Assembly: GCA_947499305.1 (NCBI GenBank)
Contig: CANMNN010000012.1
Coordinates: 46,638 to 110,637 of the forward strand
Origin: an uncultured Arenicella sp.
GTDB lineage: Bacteria; Pseudomonadota; Gammaproteobacteria; Arenicellales; Arenicellaceae
Length of the DNA stretch: 64,000 nt
Direction: 5' to 3'
Part shown: positions 56,597 to 64,000 of the stretch, piece by piece
Numbering within the stretch: the stretch's first letter is position 1
Layout: each line of letters starts with the position of its first letter
Program-made: the position numbers and the translations under genes
The notes under the pieces: generated by a model
The model's input: only the letters and a program-made list of their open reading frames with translations
Told to the model about the DNA's origin: nothing
Database searches by the model: none

Positions 56597-57235
56597 ATGC
56601 ATACTGAGTCTGTTCTTAAAAACGTTATCGTTGAAGGCCCTATAGGCGTTGGTAAGTCGAGCTTAAGCCACCGTCTAGCGACTACGTTTAACCTGCCTTT
56701 AATACTCGAAAAGCCGGCAGAAAACCCTTTTTTAGAGCGTTTTTATAAGTCGCCAAAGCGCTACTCATTACCGACGCAGTTGTTCTTTCTGTTTCAGCGT
56801 GTGCAGCAACTTGCCGATAGAGAGCGCGACCAAAGCGGTTCGATTTCTGATTTTATGATTGCCAAAGACCCGATCTTTGCCAGTTTAAATCTAGATAATG
56901 AGGAGGTCGCTTTGTATCAACAGGTTTATCAAAGCCTCAGTGTTGATGCGCCGGCGCCCGATTTAATGATCTATTTACAAGCGCCCGTATCTGTACTGCA
57001 AAAGCGAATCAAGAAACGCAGCATCAAGTACGAGCAGCGAATAGACGCGAAGTATCTACAACGGTTGAGTGACGCCTATACTGAGTTCTTTCATCGTTAT
57101 GACAGCTCGCCGCTCCTAATAGTTAATGCTGCTGAATTTAACCCTATTGATAATGAAGTCGACTATCAGGCGTTGTTAGTCCAAATTGAGCAAGCAACAG
57201 CGGGTAAGCATTTTTTCAACCCGCTAGTATCATAG
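56597..57235 (+). CDS. deoxynucleoside kinase
   Basis: Nucleoside-salvage kinase of 212 residues. The P-loop is VEGPIGVGKSSLSHRLA near residues 13-29, followed by EKPAENPFLERFYKSP, the family's substrate/lid DRE-type region (IAKDPIFASLNLDNEE here is divergent) and QRIDAKYLQRLSDAYTEFF. It phosphorylates deoxyadenosine, deoxyguanosine or deoxycytidine in related enzymes. It sits ahead of panB-panC, a recurrent gammaproteobacterial order in which folK often precedes it; folK is not here. Confidence 0.87.
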   Translation: MHTESVLKNVIVEGPIGVGKSSLSHRLATTFNLPLILEKPAENPFLERFYKSPKRYSLPTQLFFLFQRVQQLADRERDQSGSISDFMIAKDPIFASLNLDNEEVALYQQVYQSLSVDAPAPDLMIYLQAPVSVLQKRIKKRSIKYEQRIDAKYLQRLSDAYTEFFHRYDSSPLLIVNAAEFNPIDNEVDYQALLVQIEQATAGKHFFNPLVS

Positions 57236-57359
57236 TGTGTCTAACGGTATCCCAAGACACAAAGATTGTATTTGCGGTTCGAGACAGCTCAAGTTTCAGG
57301 TAAACTTCTGGATATTAATGTTGTTAGTGCTTGAAGCGCACGATTAAGGAGAAAAGCCA

Positions 57360-58151
57360 ATGTCGGTAACTGTAACCACGCTTAAAAAGATGAAGGACGC
57401 TGGGGATAAGATCACCTGGCTAACTGCTTACGATTATAGTTTTGCTAATCTGGTTGACGAGGCTGGGGTCGATGCCATTCTAGTTGGTGACTCTCTCGGC
57501 ATGGTGATGCAAGGTCATGAAACTCCAGTGCCCGTGACCATGGAAGACAGTATCTATCATACACAGTGCGTAGCGCGTGGGTCTTCTAACTCAATGATTG
57601 TTGGCGATCTGCCATTTGGCAGCTATCAGGTAAGTAAAGAGCAAGCCTACGAAAATGCAGTGCGGCTTATGCAAGCGGGCGCGCATACTATCAAGCTTGA
57701 AGGCGGAGAACTTCAGGTTGAAACGATTAAGTTTTTAGTTGAGCGAGGAATTGCTGTTTGTGCTCATATCGGTTTAACACCGCAATCAGTGCACCAGCTT
57801 GGTGGCTTTAAAATTCAAGGTCGCGGCGCAGCTGCCAAGCAATTGCTTGAAGATGCCATCGGTGTTGAGCAAGCGGGCGCGTTTGGAGTGGTTCTCGAGG
57901 CGATTCCCCAGGATTTGGCCGCGGAAATCACAGAGCGCTTATCGATTCCGACTATTGGAATTGGTGCCGGTCCTAAATGCGATGGTCAGGTACTCGTGTT
58001 GCAAGACATGCTCGGCATTTACCCGAAAAAAAGTCCGAAATTTTCAAAAAATTACATGGCTGCTGCTGACACGATTAAAGGCGCAGTGCAAAATTATGTT
58101 AGTGAGGTTAAAGGCGGAGCTTTTCCAGCGGCTGAGCATAGCTTTGATTGA
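57360..58151 (+). CDS. panB: 3-methyl-2-oxobutanoate hydroxymethyltransferase
   Basis: First committed step of pantothenate synthesis: adds a hydroxymethyl group from methylene-tetrahydrofolate to ketoisovalerate. The 263-residue product has [20 protein letters not shown], the metal-binding [51 protein letters not shown] and [26 protein letters not shown] lies upstream of the ATG. Probably cotranscribed with panC. Confidence 0.97.
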   Translation: MSVTVTTLKKMKDAGDKITWLTAYDYSFANLVDEAGVDAILVGDSLGMVMQGHETPVPVTMEDSIYHTQCVARGSSNSMIVGDLPFGSYQVSKEQAYENAVRLMQAGAHTIKLEGGELQVETIKFLVERGIAVCAHIGLTPQSVHQLGGFKIQGRGAAAKQLLEDAIGVEQAGAFGVVLEAIPQDLAAEITERLSIPTIGIGAGPKCDGQVLVLQDMLGIYPKKSPKFSKNYMAAADTIKGAVQNYVSEVKGGAFPAAEHSFD

Positions 58152-58235
58152 TCTGGTATGGAGATAGTAGTAATCAAGTTATTGCTGGAAGATCAGCTGA
58201 GTAATCGGTAATGCCGATAATGAAAGGGTTAGGAA

Positions 58236-59111
58236 GTGAATAAAGTTCAACGAGTTTCATCACTACGGGCGGCAGTTCAAGCTGCTCGTAAAGATAAAAA
58301 GACAATCGGTTTTGTGCCAACCATGGGGAATTTGCATGAAGGGCACTTGGAATTGGTGCGCCTTGCAAAGCGTCGCGCTGAGTTTGTCGTAGTAAGTATT
58401 TATGTCAACCCGACTCAGTTTGGTAAAAACGAGGATCTCGCTAATTACCCATCGACACCTGAAGAAGATGCGCGCAGCTTGGCAGAGATAGGCGCTGACT
58501 TGTTGTTTTTGCCAGAACAAGAAACAATGTACCCCGGCGACATTGATGAGCAGACTGTTGTCTATGTGCCTAAGATTGGTGACCTGTATTGCGGTAAAGA
58601 CAGGCCAGAGCATTTTTATGGCGTTACTACGGTAGTTAGCCGTCTATTTAACATGGTGCAGCCCGACATTGCTGTATTCGGGAATAAAGATTATCAACAA
58701 ATTGCGATCATTCGTCGCATGGTCGAAGATTTAGCGTATCCGATACAAGTTGTTGGTGTTGATACGGTGCGCTCTGAGCAGGGCTTAGCGCTATCGTCGC
58801 GCAATGGCTATCTCACCGATAAGCAATTAGCAGTTGCACCGAGTTTGCAGCAGTCATTGCTCACAATGTCTGATGCTCTCAAGCTCAAACCGGCAGTTGT
58901 TTCAAAGAAGGCTTTGCAGGAGCTCGAAGACGAGACAAAGAGCCGGTTGAAAAAGTTGGGTTTTAAGCCTCAATACATTACGGTTTGTCGACAGCGAGAT
59001 TTAAAACCTGCTAAGAAAGGCGATACACGGCTGGTGATTTTGGCTGCGGCGCAATTAGGTAAGGCTCGCCTGATTGACAATATTGAAGTAGAACTAGGCG
59101 AGCCGAGTTAA
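58236..59111 (+). CDS. panC: pantothenate synthetase (pantoate--beta-alanine ligase)
   Basis: ATP-dependent condensation of pantoate with beta-alanine. The 291-residue product has FVPTMGNLHEGHLELVRLAK with the HIGH-type motif, VVSIYVNPTQFGKNEDLANY, RPEHFYGVTTVVSRLFNMVQ, FGNKDYQQIAIIRRMV and RSEQGLALSSRNGYL. The start is GTG at 58236 with AAAGGG 7 nt upstream. No in-frame ATG lies close. It converges with serB. Confidence 0.96.
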   Translation: MNKVQRVSSLRAAVQAARKDKKTIGFVPTMGNLHEGHLELVRLAKRRAEFVVVSIYVNPTQFGKNEDLANYPSTPEEDARSLAEIGADLLFLPEQETMYPGDIDEQTVVYVPKIGDLYCGKDRPEHFYGVTTVVSRLFNMVQPDIAVFGNKDYQQIAIIRRMVEDLAYPIQVVGVDTVRSEQGLALSSRNGYLTDKQLAVAPSLQQSLLTMSDALKLKPAVVSKKALQELEDETKSRLKKLGFKPQYITVCRQRDLKPAKKGDTRLVILAAAQLGKARLIDNIEVELGEPS

Positions 59112-59149
59112 ACTTACGGTCGCCACGATGCCAGTGAATTTGGGGGAGC

Positions 59150-60367
59150 CTAGTTCAATATATCTTGGTCTTTAAAGCCTAGTAGATACAATATGCTATC
59201 TAAACCATGAGTCGATAATGACTGCTTGGCCGATTCACGGACCAGAGGTTTAGCTCTAAAAGCAATACCTAGGCCCGCGGCGCTCAGCATCAATAGATCG
59301 TTCGCTCCATCACCTACCGCAATAGTTTGCTGAGTGTCTAGGCCTTCTTGCTCGGCAATTTGCTTCAATAGAACGGCTTTGCGTTCAGCATTAACGATAG
59401 GTTCAATGGCTCGACCCGTAAGTTTGCCCGCTTCTATCTCAAGGGTATTAGCATAAACATGATCAATGCCTAGGCGATCTTTTAAGTAGTTGCCGAAATA
59501 GTTAAATCCGCCAGAGAGAATAGCAGTTTTAAATCCATAGGCATTGAGGTTACGGATTAATTTCTCGGCACCTTCCATCATTGGTAAGTTGGCCGCAATG
59601 TCTTCGAGAACGTCTTCGCTTAAACCTTCAAGCAAGGCCATTCGTTGTCGAAAACTCTCACTGAAATCGATTTCGCCTTGCATCGCGCTTTCGGTAATTT
59701 TCGCCACTTGCTCGCCGACCCCAGCACGTTTCGCCAGCTCGTCTATAACTTCAGCTTTGATTAGCGTTGAATCCATATCGAAACAAACCAGCCTGCGGCT
59801 GCGTCGGTAAGCATTGTCTTGCTGAATTGCAATATCGACATCGAGTTCGCTAGCGATACTCAAAAAATTGGCTCGCATGATGGCCGGGTCTTTGGGTTTG
59901 CCTTGAACTCTAAATTCAATGCAAGACTTGGTGTCATTGCTGACCGGTTCTTTCAGATCCAAACGGCCACTGAGTCGAGCAATATCATGAATATTCAAGC
60001 CTTGTTCAGCGGTTACCTTGGTAACTCGAGAAATCTCTTCAGCAGTGACTTCGCGCGTGAGCAAAGTCAGAATGTACCGATCAGCGCCTTGCTGTTCTAC
60101 CCAGTGACGGTAGTCTTTTTCGCTAACATCTCGAATCTTGACCTTTAAACCCAGCGATTCAGCTTGCTGGAGTATTTGCCACTTAAGCTGGGATTGGTTT
60201 TGATCTTCGGGTAATTGCAATAAAATGCCTTGAGACACGTGATTGTGAATAACTGATTGGCCGATATCGAGAATGCGTACGTCGATGGTCTCTATAACCG
60301 AGTAAAAATCAGCGGATAAGCCAATACGGTCTTCGCCGGAGATGTTCAAAAGAATGATGTTTGACAC
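59150..60367 (-). CDS. serB: phosphoserine phosphatase
   Basis: HAD-family phosphatase making serine, about 405 residues. Two N-terminal ACT-type regulatory domains (ILLNISGEDRIGLSADFYSV and YILTLLTREVTAEEISRVTK) precede the catalytic domain with CFDMDSTLIKAEVIDELAK, ILSGGFNYFGNYLKDRLG and IAVGDGANDLLMLSAAG. The GTG at 60367 aligns with homologue N-termini but lacks a clear ribosome-binding site. Starts at ATG 60466 or GTG 60490 would add a hydrophobic N-terminal segment not expected in SerB. Confidence 0.9.
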   Translation of the reverse strand: MSNIILLNISGEDRIGLSADFYSVIETIDVRILDIGQSVIHNHVSQGILLQLPEDQNQSQLKWQILQQAESLGLKVKIRDVSEKDYRHWVEQQGADRYILTLLTREVTAEEISRVTKVTAEQGLNIHDIARLSGRLDLKEPVSNDTKSCIEFRVQGKPKDPAIMRANFLSIASELDVDIAIQQDNAYRRSRRLVCFDMDSTLIKAEVIDELAKRAGVGEQVAKITESAMQGEIDFSESFRQRMALLEGLSEDVLEDIAANLPMMEGAEKLIRNLNAYGFKTAILSGGFNYFGNYLKDRLGIDHVYANTLEIEAGKLTGRAIEPIVNAERKAVLLKQIAEQEGLDTQQTIAVGDGANDLLMLSAAGLGIAFRAKPLVRESAKQSLSTHGLDSILYLLGFKDQDILN

Positions 60368-60507
60368 GTATCTGTTGCCGTTGAGTTTCGGCAGTAAGTC
60401 GTTAAATCGTAGCCTAAGTTTACACCATTGAGCTAACAATAAGAGGGGAATGAGCAGCGCAAGCATAAAAGCCGCGATCGACTGTCTCACGAAGGTATAA
60501 ATTCGCG

Positions 60508-60513
60508 TATAAT
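60508..60513 (+). promoter_or_regulatory. candidate -10 box of the Gfo/Idh/MocA gene
   Basis: A consensus TATAAT lies 68 bp upstream of the start at 60581. I see no good -35 element at 17 bp, so the call is tentative. Confidence 0.3.
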
Positions 60514-60580
60514 CTGGCTAGGGAAGCGCCGCGACCATTTGCAGCGAAAAAGTAGCAAAATTCAAATCACTTAGAAATAT

Positions 60581-61528
60581 ATGAGTAAGAAAACCAGAGT
60601 AGGCGTTGTTGGAGTGGGTTATCTAGGCCAAATACACGCAAAGATTTACCACGAAATGGATAACGTTGAATTGGTGATGCTGGCCGACACACACCAAGAT
60701 ACGGTTTCAAAGCTTGCTGAAACCTATGGTTGCGAACATACCAGCAACTACTTGGATATGATTGATAAGGTTGATGCGGTTAGTATTGTCGTGCCAACTT
60801 CATTGCACTATGACGTCGCTCAGCCGTTTCTTGAAGCAGGCATCGCCACGTTAATGGAGAAGCCAATTGCGGCAACTGTAGACGAAGCACGCAAGCTGGT
60901 TGATCTTGCAGCGCAGAATGAAGCTCCGTTTTTAATTGGTCATTTAGAGCGCTACAATCCCGCGTTAAGAGCGGTTGCTAGTAAAGTTGCGGAGCCTAAG
61001 TATATCGAAGTTCATCGTCTCGGAACGTTTGTTGAACGTGCAACTGATGTAGATGTAATAACCGATTTAATGATCCATGATCTAGACCTGGTTTTGTCGA
61101 TTGTTGATGAGGAGCCCGATAATGTTCAAGCGATCGGATCATCAGTGATTACAGACCATGTCGACTTAGCTAATGTTCGTCTTGGATTTCCCAGTGGTGC
61201 CGTGGCGAATATTACCGCCAGCCGAGTTTCGAATAAGCGCTTTCGGCGCTTTAGAGTATTCGGCCCCGAAGGCTATTATGGGGTTAACCTCATGGACCAA
61301 GAGCTGGATATCGTTACCAAAGGTGAAGCGCCAGAAGGTAGTGAGTTTCCGGGTTTAGAGGTTGAGCATGTTAAATTTGATACTGAACAACCGCTGCAAG
61401 TAGAGCTGGCTCACTTTGTTGAGGTCGCAGAAGGCAAAGCAATGCCTATGGTGACTGGGTTGCAGGGGTTGCGAGCATTGCAACTCGCGGAAAAAATTCA
61501 GCGTATTATGCGTGACTCCATAAGTTAG
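60581..61528 (+). CDS. Gfo/Idh/MocA family NAD-dependent oxidoreductase
   Basis: A 315-residue oxidoreductase. The N-terminal Rossmann fold has RVGVVGVGYLGQIHAKIYHE, VDAVSIVVPTSLHYDVAQPF and the catalytic-lysine EKPIAATVDEARKL. The C-terminal domain contains HLERYNPALRA and DLMIHDLDLVLSIV, holding the conserved histidine. The style resembles the UDP-GlcNAc 3-dehydrogenase-like members found near lpx genes, but no lpx gene is here, so the substrate is open. It diverges from serB. Confidence 0.86.
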   Translation: MSKKTRVGVVGVGYLGQIHAKIYHEMDNVELVMLADTHQDTVSKLAETYGCEHTSNYLDMIDKVDAVSIVVPTSLHYDVAQPFLEAGIATLMEKPIAATVDEARKLVDLAAQNEAPFLIGHLERYNPALRAVASKVAEPKYIEVHRLGTFVERATDVDVITDLMIHDLDLVLSIVDEEPDNVQAIGSSVITDHVDLANVRLGFPSGAVANITASRVSNKRFRRFRVFGPEGYYGVNLMDQELDIVTKGEAPEGSEFPGLEVEHVKFDTEQPLQVELAHFVEVAEGKAMPMVTGLQGLRALQLAEKIQRIMRDSIS

Positions 61529-61550
61529 CGTAGGCCGCTTTTTAATCGAA

Positions 61551-62129
61551 ATGAAACTAATCTCAACGACTTCTCTTCAATCATTGATTTTTAAAGCGTC
61601 GCTGCTCGGAGCCTGCTTGCTCAATGCGTCTTGCGCAAAGGCCGAGCCCGTTCCAGCTACAGCCAGTGTGAAAAAAGAATCTGTGTCGGAAGCATCTGTT
61701 AATTGCGAAGTAAATAATGCCGCTTTGCAAGCAATGCCTCTTATTAAGGTCACTCTAAGTCGTAAAGACGGCAGTCAGCATAGCTTGCAGGCTAAACTTG
61801 CCGATAACAATTCGACTCGAGCGGCGGGCTTCCAGCGAGTCTGTCCCGAGACCATCAAGGCGATGCCGATCTTGTTTTCCTTTCAAAGAGAGTCGATGCC
61901 GAGCTTTCATATGAATAATGTTGTTGCTCCAATTGACATCGCTTTTATTGATAAACGCGGTCAGATTGAGAGTATTCAGGCAATGAAACCGTATTCATTA
62001 TTGCAGCGCAAAAAGCCACTTTATAGTCCAAACCGGCCAGTCTTATTTGCATTTGAAGTGCACCCCGGCTTTTTTGGAAAGCACGGCATTTCGCTCGGCG
62101 ATAGAATGACTTGGGCTAAACCTGAATAA
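61551..62129 (+). CDS. DUF192 family exported protein
   Basis: A 192-residue protein with an N-terminal signal sequence ending near SCAKA; the cysteine context is not a canonical lipobox, so either signal peptidase could act. The DUF192 domain fills the C-terminal two-thirds: STRAAGFQRVCPET, PILFSF, SFHMNNVVAPIDIAFIDKRG and a C-terminal GKHGISLGDRM. Function of the family is unknown; it is typically periplasmic. The start lies 22 bp after the oxidoreductase gene, so they may be cotranscribed. Confidence 0.85.
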   Translation: MKLISTTSLQSLIFKASLLGACLLNASCAKAEPVPATASVKKESVSEASVNCEVNNAALQAMPLIKVTLSRKDGSQHSLQAKLADNNSTRAAGFQRVCPETIKAMPILFSFQRESMPSFHMNNVVAPIDIAFIDKRGQIESIQAMKPYSLLQRKKPLYSPNRPVLFAFEVHPGFFGKHGISLGDRMTWAKPE

Positions 62130-62173
62130 CGGTTAGCTTGTCACCCGAAAAAAAGTAGCTATCTAAGGTTTTT

Positions 62174-64000
62174 ATGGACTATCTCGATTGGAAGTCAGAG
62201 CTAAGTTTGGATACCGTATTTGCCGGTTCTGAGTCTTATTCTTATCCTACCTTTTTAAACACTGAGCCTGGCGATAAGCGCTTCGTGAGCGTTGGTAAAA
62301 ACAAGAGTGATAACCGACAGGTTTTGATGTTGCACTCAGATGGTCAAATTCAAAGTGTTACTCCGTCGCCGTTTAAGTTGCAAACCAAGGTCAATGAGTA
62401 CGGTGGCCGTCCCTTTTGGTTGTTAGGCCACGAACTTCTATTCGCAAACCAAAGTGATCAGTGTTTGTATGCGCAGTCGATCAGCGTTGATAGTATTGGC
62501 GAAATACGCAGATTGACAGAAAAGCCGACAGACGAAACTCGCTTTATGTACACGGATGTGAATAGGCTTGGGGAGCATTGTTATCTCGCTATTGTAGAGC
62601 AGGAGCAAGCCCATATTTCGCATGATCAAAACCTCATGGGGATTGCCGCGATAGTGCCAAACGGCGAGTACTTAGCGGCATCGATCGAAATTAAGGGGGC
62701 AGACTTTTACTCTAATCTCGTTGTTGGCCCGATAATCCGTGAAGGTAATATCTCGAAGGCCCAAATTGCATGGGTGCAATGGAATCATCCGAATATGCCT
62801 TGGGATGCCAATGAGCTCTGCATTGCCGACATTGTCATAGAAGGCGAAAATACAACATTAAGCATGCAAAATGTCGTCTCTTGGCCCGGTTCAGAGAGCA
62901 ATGTTTGCGTTTGCCAATTGATGTTTGGAAGTAGCGGAAAGCTGTTCTTTTCGGCAGATTACGGCGATCAATCGCACGAGTCAGCGAAGAATTTTTGGAA
63001 CGTTCACGCGTATGACCCCGCGACTGCAACTGTTTCGACGGTAAGTAATGACCACCGAGAGTACGGTTACCCTCATTGGGTTTACGGCGATAGACGCATA
63101 GTACAACTAAGTGAAACAAAAATTGTGGTAGTCGCAAGCAGACCGACTGGTGATGAGTTGATGGTTATCGACGAGGCTACGTTGAGTTGTCAATCCATCG
63201 TAGATTCAGCTACGGCCACTTCATCTGAAGCATCGAAAGAGCATTTTGATAACAGCCCAGCGACACTTCAACATCTGGATAGTGATGGAAAGGGCCGGGT
63301 AATATTTGAGCGACTAGCTTTTGATCAATCGCCTAGCATCGGTTGCCTTACGTTCGCTGGCACGAATGTGCTAAGCCAGCGTATTGGAGTTGCGCCACAG
63401 CCCAACACTAACAAATCAGGTTCTCAGTTCGACACCAGCGCTGCAGAGGCCATCTCTTACCCGTGTCGCGACGGACAACATGCCTACGGCTTCTATTACG
63501 CGCCAAGCAACGACAATCAGCTCGCAGTAACATCGAGCTCAGCGAGGCCGCCTCTATTAGTGATGGTGCATGGTGGCCCCACAGCACGTGCCTATGGACA
63601 CTTCGATTTGCAAAAACAGTTCTGGACCTCGCGCGGCTTTGCTATTTTGGATGTGAATCATCGGGGTAGTTCAGGCTATGGCCGAGCATTTCGAGATGCT
63701 CTTTATGGGGAATGGGGCGAGCTTGACGCCAGCGACATTGCCGATGGAGTGCTGTCTTTGATAGCGCAGGATAAGGTCGACCCTAAACGAATTTGTATAC
63801 GAGGCAAGAGTGCCGGGGGCTATGCTGTTTTAAGGGCGCTTACTGAATACCCAGATTTATTTCGTGTTGGGGCTTGTTATTATGGCATTGGCAACCTTGT
63901 TACCTTGGCGGAAACCACGCATAAATTTGAAAAGCACTATACTGATCGACTCATTGGTGAAGAGTTCGATGAAATTTCTGCGAACGCTCAAACCAGTCGT
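62174..64000 (+). CDS. S9 family (prolyl oligopeptidase-type) peptidase, C-terminus cut by window end
   Basis: The frame is open from ATG 62174 to the window edge (609 codons, no stop). The N-terminal part is a beta-propeller-like region (GGRPFWLLGHELLFAN and similar strands). The C-terminal alpha/beta-hydrolase begins with PPLLVMVHGGPTARAYGHFD and DVNHRGSSGYGRAFRDALYG. The nucleophile serine is in IRGKSAGGYAVLRAL, the GxSxGG elbow of dipeptidyl/acylaminoacyl peptidases. The catalytic Asp and His lie outside the window. No signal peptide is seen, so it is probably cytoplasmic. Confidence 0.9.
   Translation, partial: MDYLDWKSELSLDTVFAGSESYSYPTFLNTEPGDKRFVSVGKNKSDNRQVLMLHSDGQIQSVTPSPFKLQTKVNEYGGRPFWLLGHELLFANQSDQCLYAQSISVDSIGEIRRLTEKPTDETRFMYTDVNRLGEHCYLAIVEQEQAHISHDQNLMGIAAIVPNGEYLAASIEIKGADFYSNLVVGPIIREGNISKAQIAWVQWNHPNMPWDANELCIADIVIEGENTTLSMQNVVSWPGSESNVCVCQLMFGSSGKLFFSADYGDQSHESAKNFWNVHAYDPATATVSTVSNDHREYGYPHWVYGDRRIVQLSETKIVVVASRPTGDELMVIDEATLSCQSIVDSATATSSEASKEHFDNSPATLQHLDSDGKGRVIFERLAFDQSPSIGCLTFAGTNVLSQRIGVAPQPNTNKSGSQFDTSAAEAISYPCRDGQHAYGFYYAPSNDNQLAVTSSSARPPLLVMVHGGPTARAYGHFDLQKQFWTSRGFAILDVNHRGSSGYGRAFRDALYGEWGELDASDIADGVLSLIAQDKVDPKRICIRGKSAGGYAVLRALTEYPDLFRVGACYYGIGNLVTLAETTHKFEKHYTDRLIGEEFDEISANAQTSR

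Overview
The window reads as a chromosome segment of a gammaproteobacterium, probably marine. The housekeeping order is typical of that class: trxB divergent from ftsK-lolA; tRNA-fMet-rimP-nusA-infB-rbfA-truB-rpsO-pnp; a UbiK gene; metG-rnfB-nth; and a deoxynucleoside kinase-panB-panC block. A large locus for a sulfated, xylose-containing polysaccharide fits a marine habit. GC looks moderate by eye. I cannot place the genus. I see no phage, insertion sequence, plasmid gene or CRISPR array.

Layout. 1-6331: core genes: the N-terminus of an Smr-domain protein, trxB, ftsK, lolA, crcB and serS. 6332-34459: a 28-kb surface-polysaccharide locus in three blocks. Block A (6661-18563, plus strand) has an unknown exported protein, an outer-membrane barrel, a Wza-like export protein, a Wzc-like tyrosine autokinase, a small unknown protein, an O-antigen ligase/polymerase, UDP-xylose synthase, a GT4 glycosyltransferase and a sulfotransferase. 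Block B (29999-18585, minus strand) is a tightly overlapping operon with an ABC polysaccharide exporter (permease and ATPase), five glycosyltransferases, a sulfotransferase, an asparagine-synthase-like amidotransferase, a methyltransferase and an acyltransferase. Block C (30303-34459, plus strand, divergent from B) has a second polymerase-like membrane protein, a carbamoyltransferase and a WecA-type initiating phosphosugar transferase.

34485-44783: tRNA-Ser and tRNA-fMet, each with a clear promoter, then the translation/RNA operon rimP to pnp. Hairpins followed by T-runs lie ahead of rimP, between rimP and nusA, across the infB stop codon, and after rpsO and pnp. 44854-48128: ubiK, a fatty-acid-hydroxylase-like membrane protein, an unknown 301-residue protein, a structured intergenic repeat and a glutathione-transferase-like protein, with inverted copies of a short dispersed repeat at 44854 and 47308. 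48152-55681 (minus strand): an ArsS-type radical SAM protein with an overlapping glycosyltransferase, a FIST protein, nth, an orphan soluble RnfB, metG and a membrane protein. 55776-64000: a small outer-membrane barrel, the deoxynucleoside kinase-panB-panC block, serB, a Gfo/Idh/MocA oxidoreductase, a DUF192 protein and an S9 peptidase cut by the window end.

How the genes fit together. The polysaccharide locus encodes initiation, assembly, export and decoration (sulfate, carbamoyl, acyl, methyl and possibly amide groups). It combines Wza/Wzc-type parts with an ABC exporter and two polymerase-like proteins, and shows no recognisable Wzx flippase. The points I consider most worth following are this hybrid export layout, the 536-residue exported protein with an internal duplication, the arsS-glycosyltransferase pair without arsM, and the structured repeat at 46983-47295.
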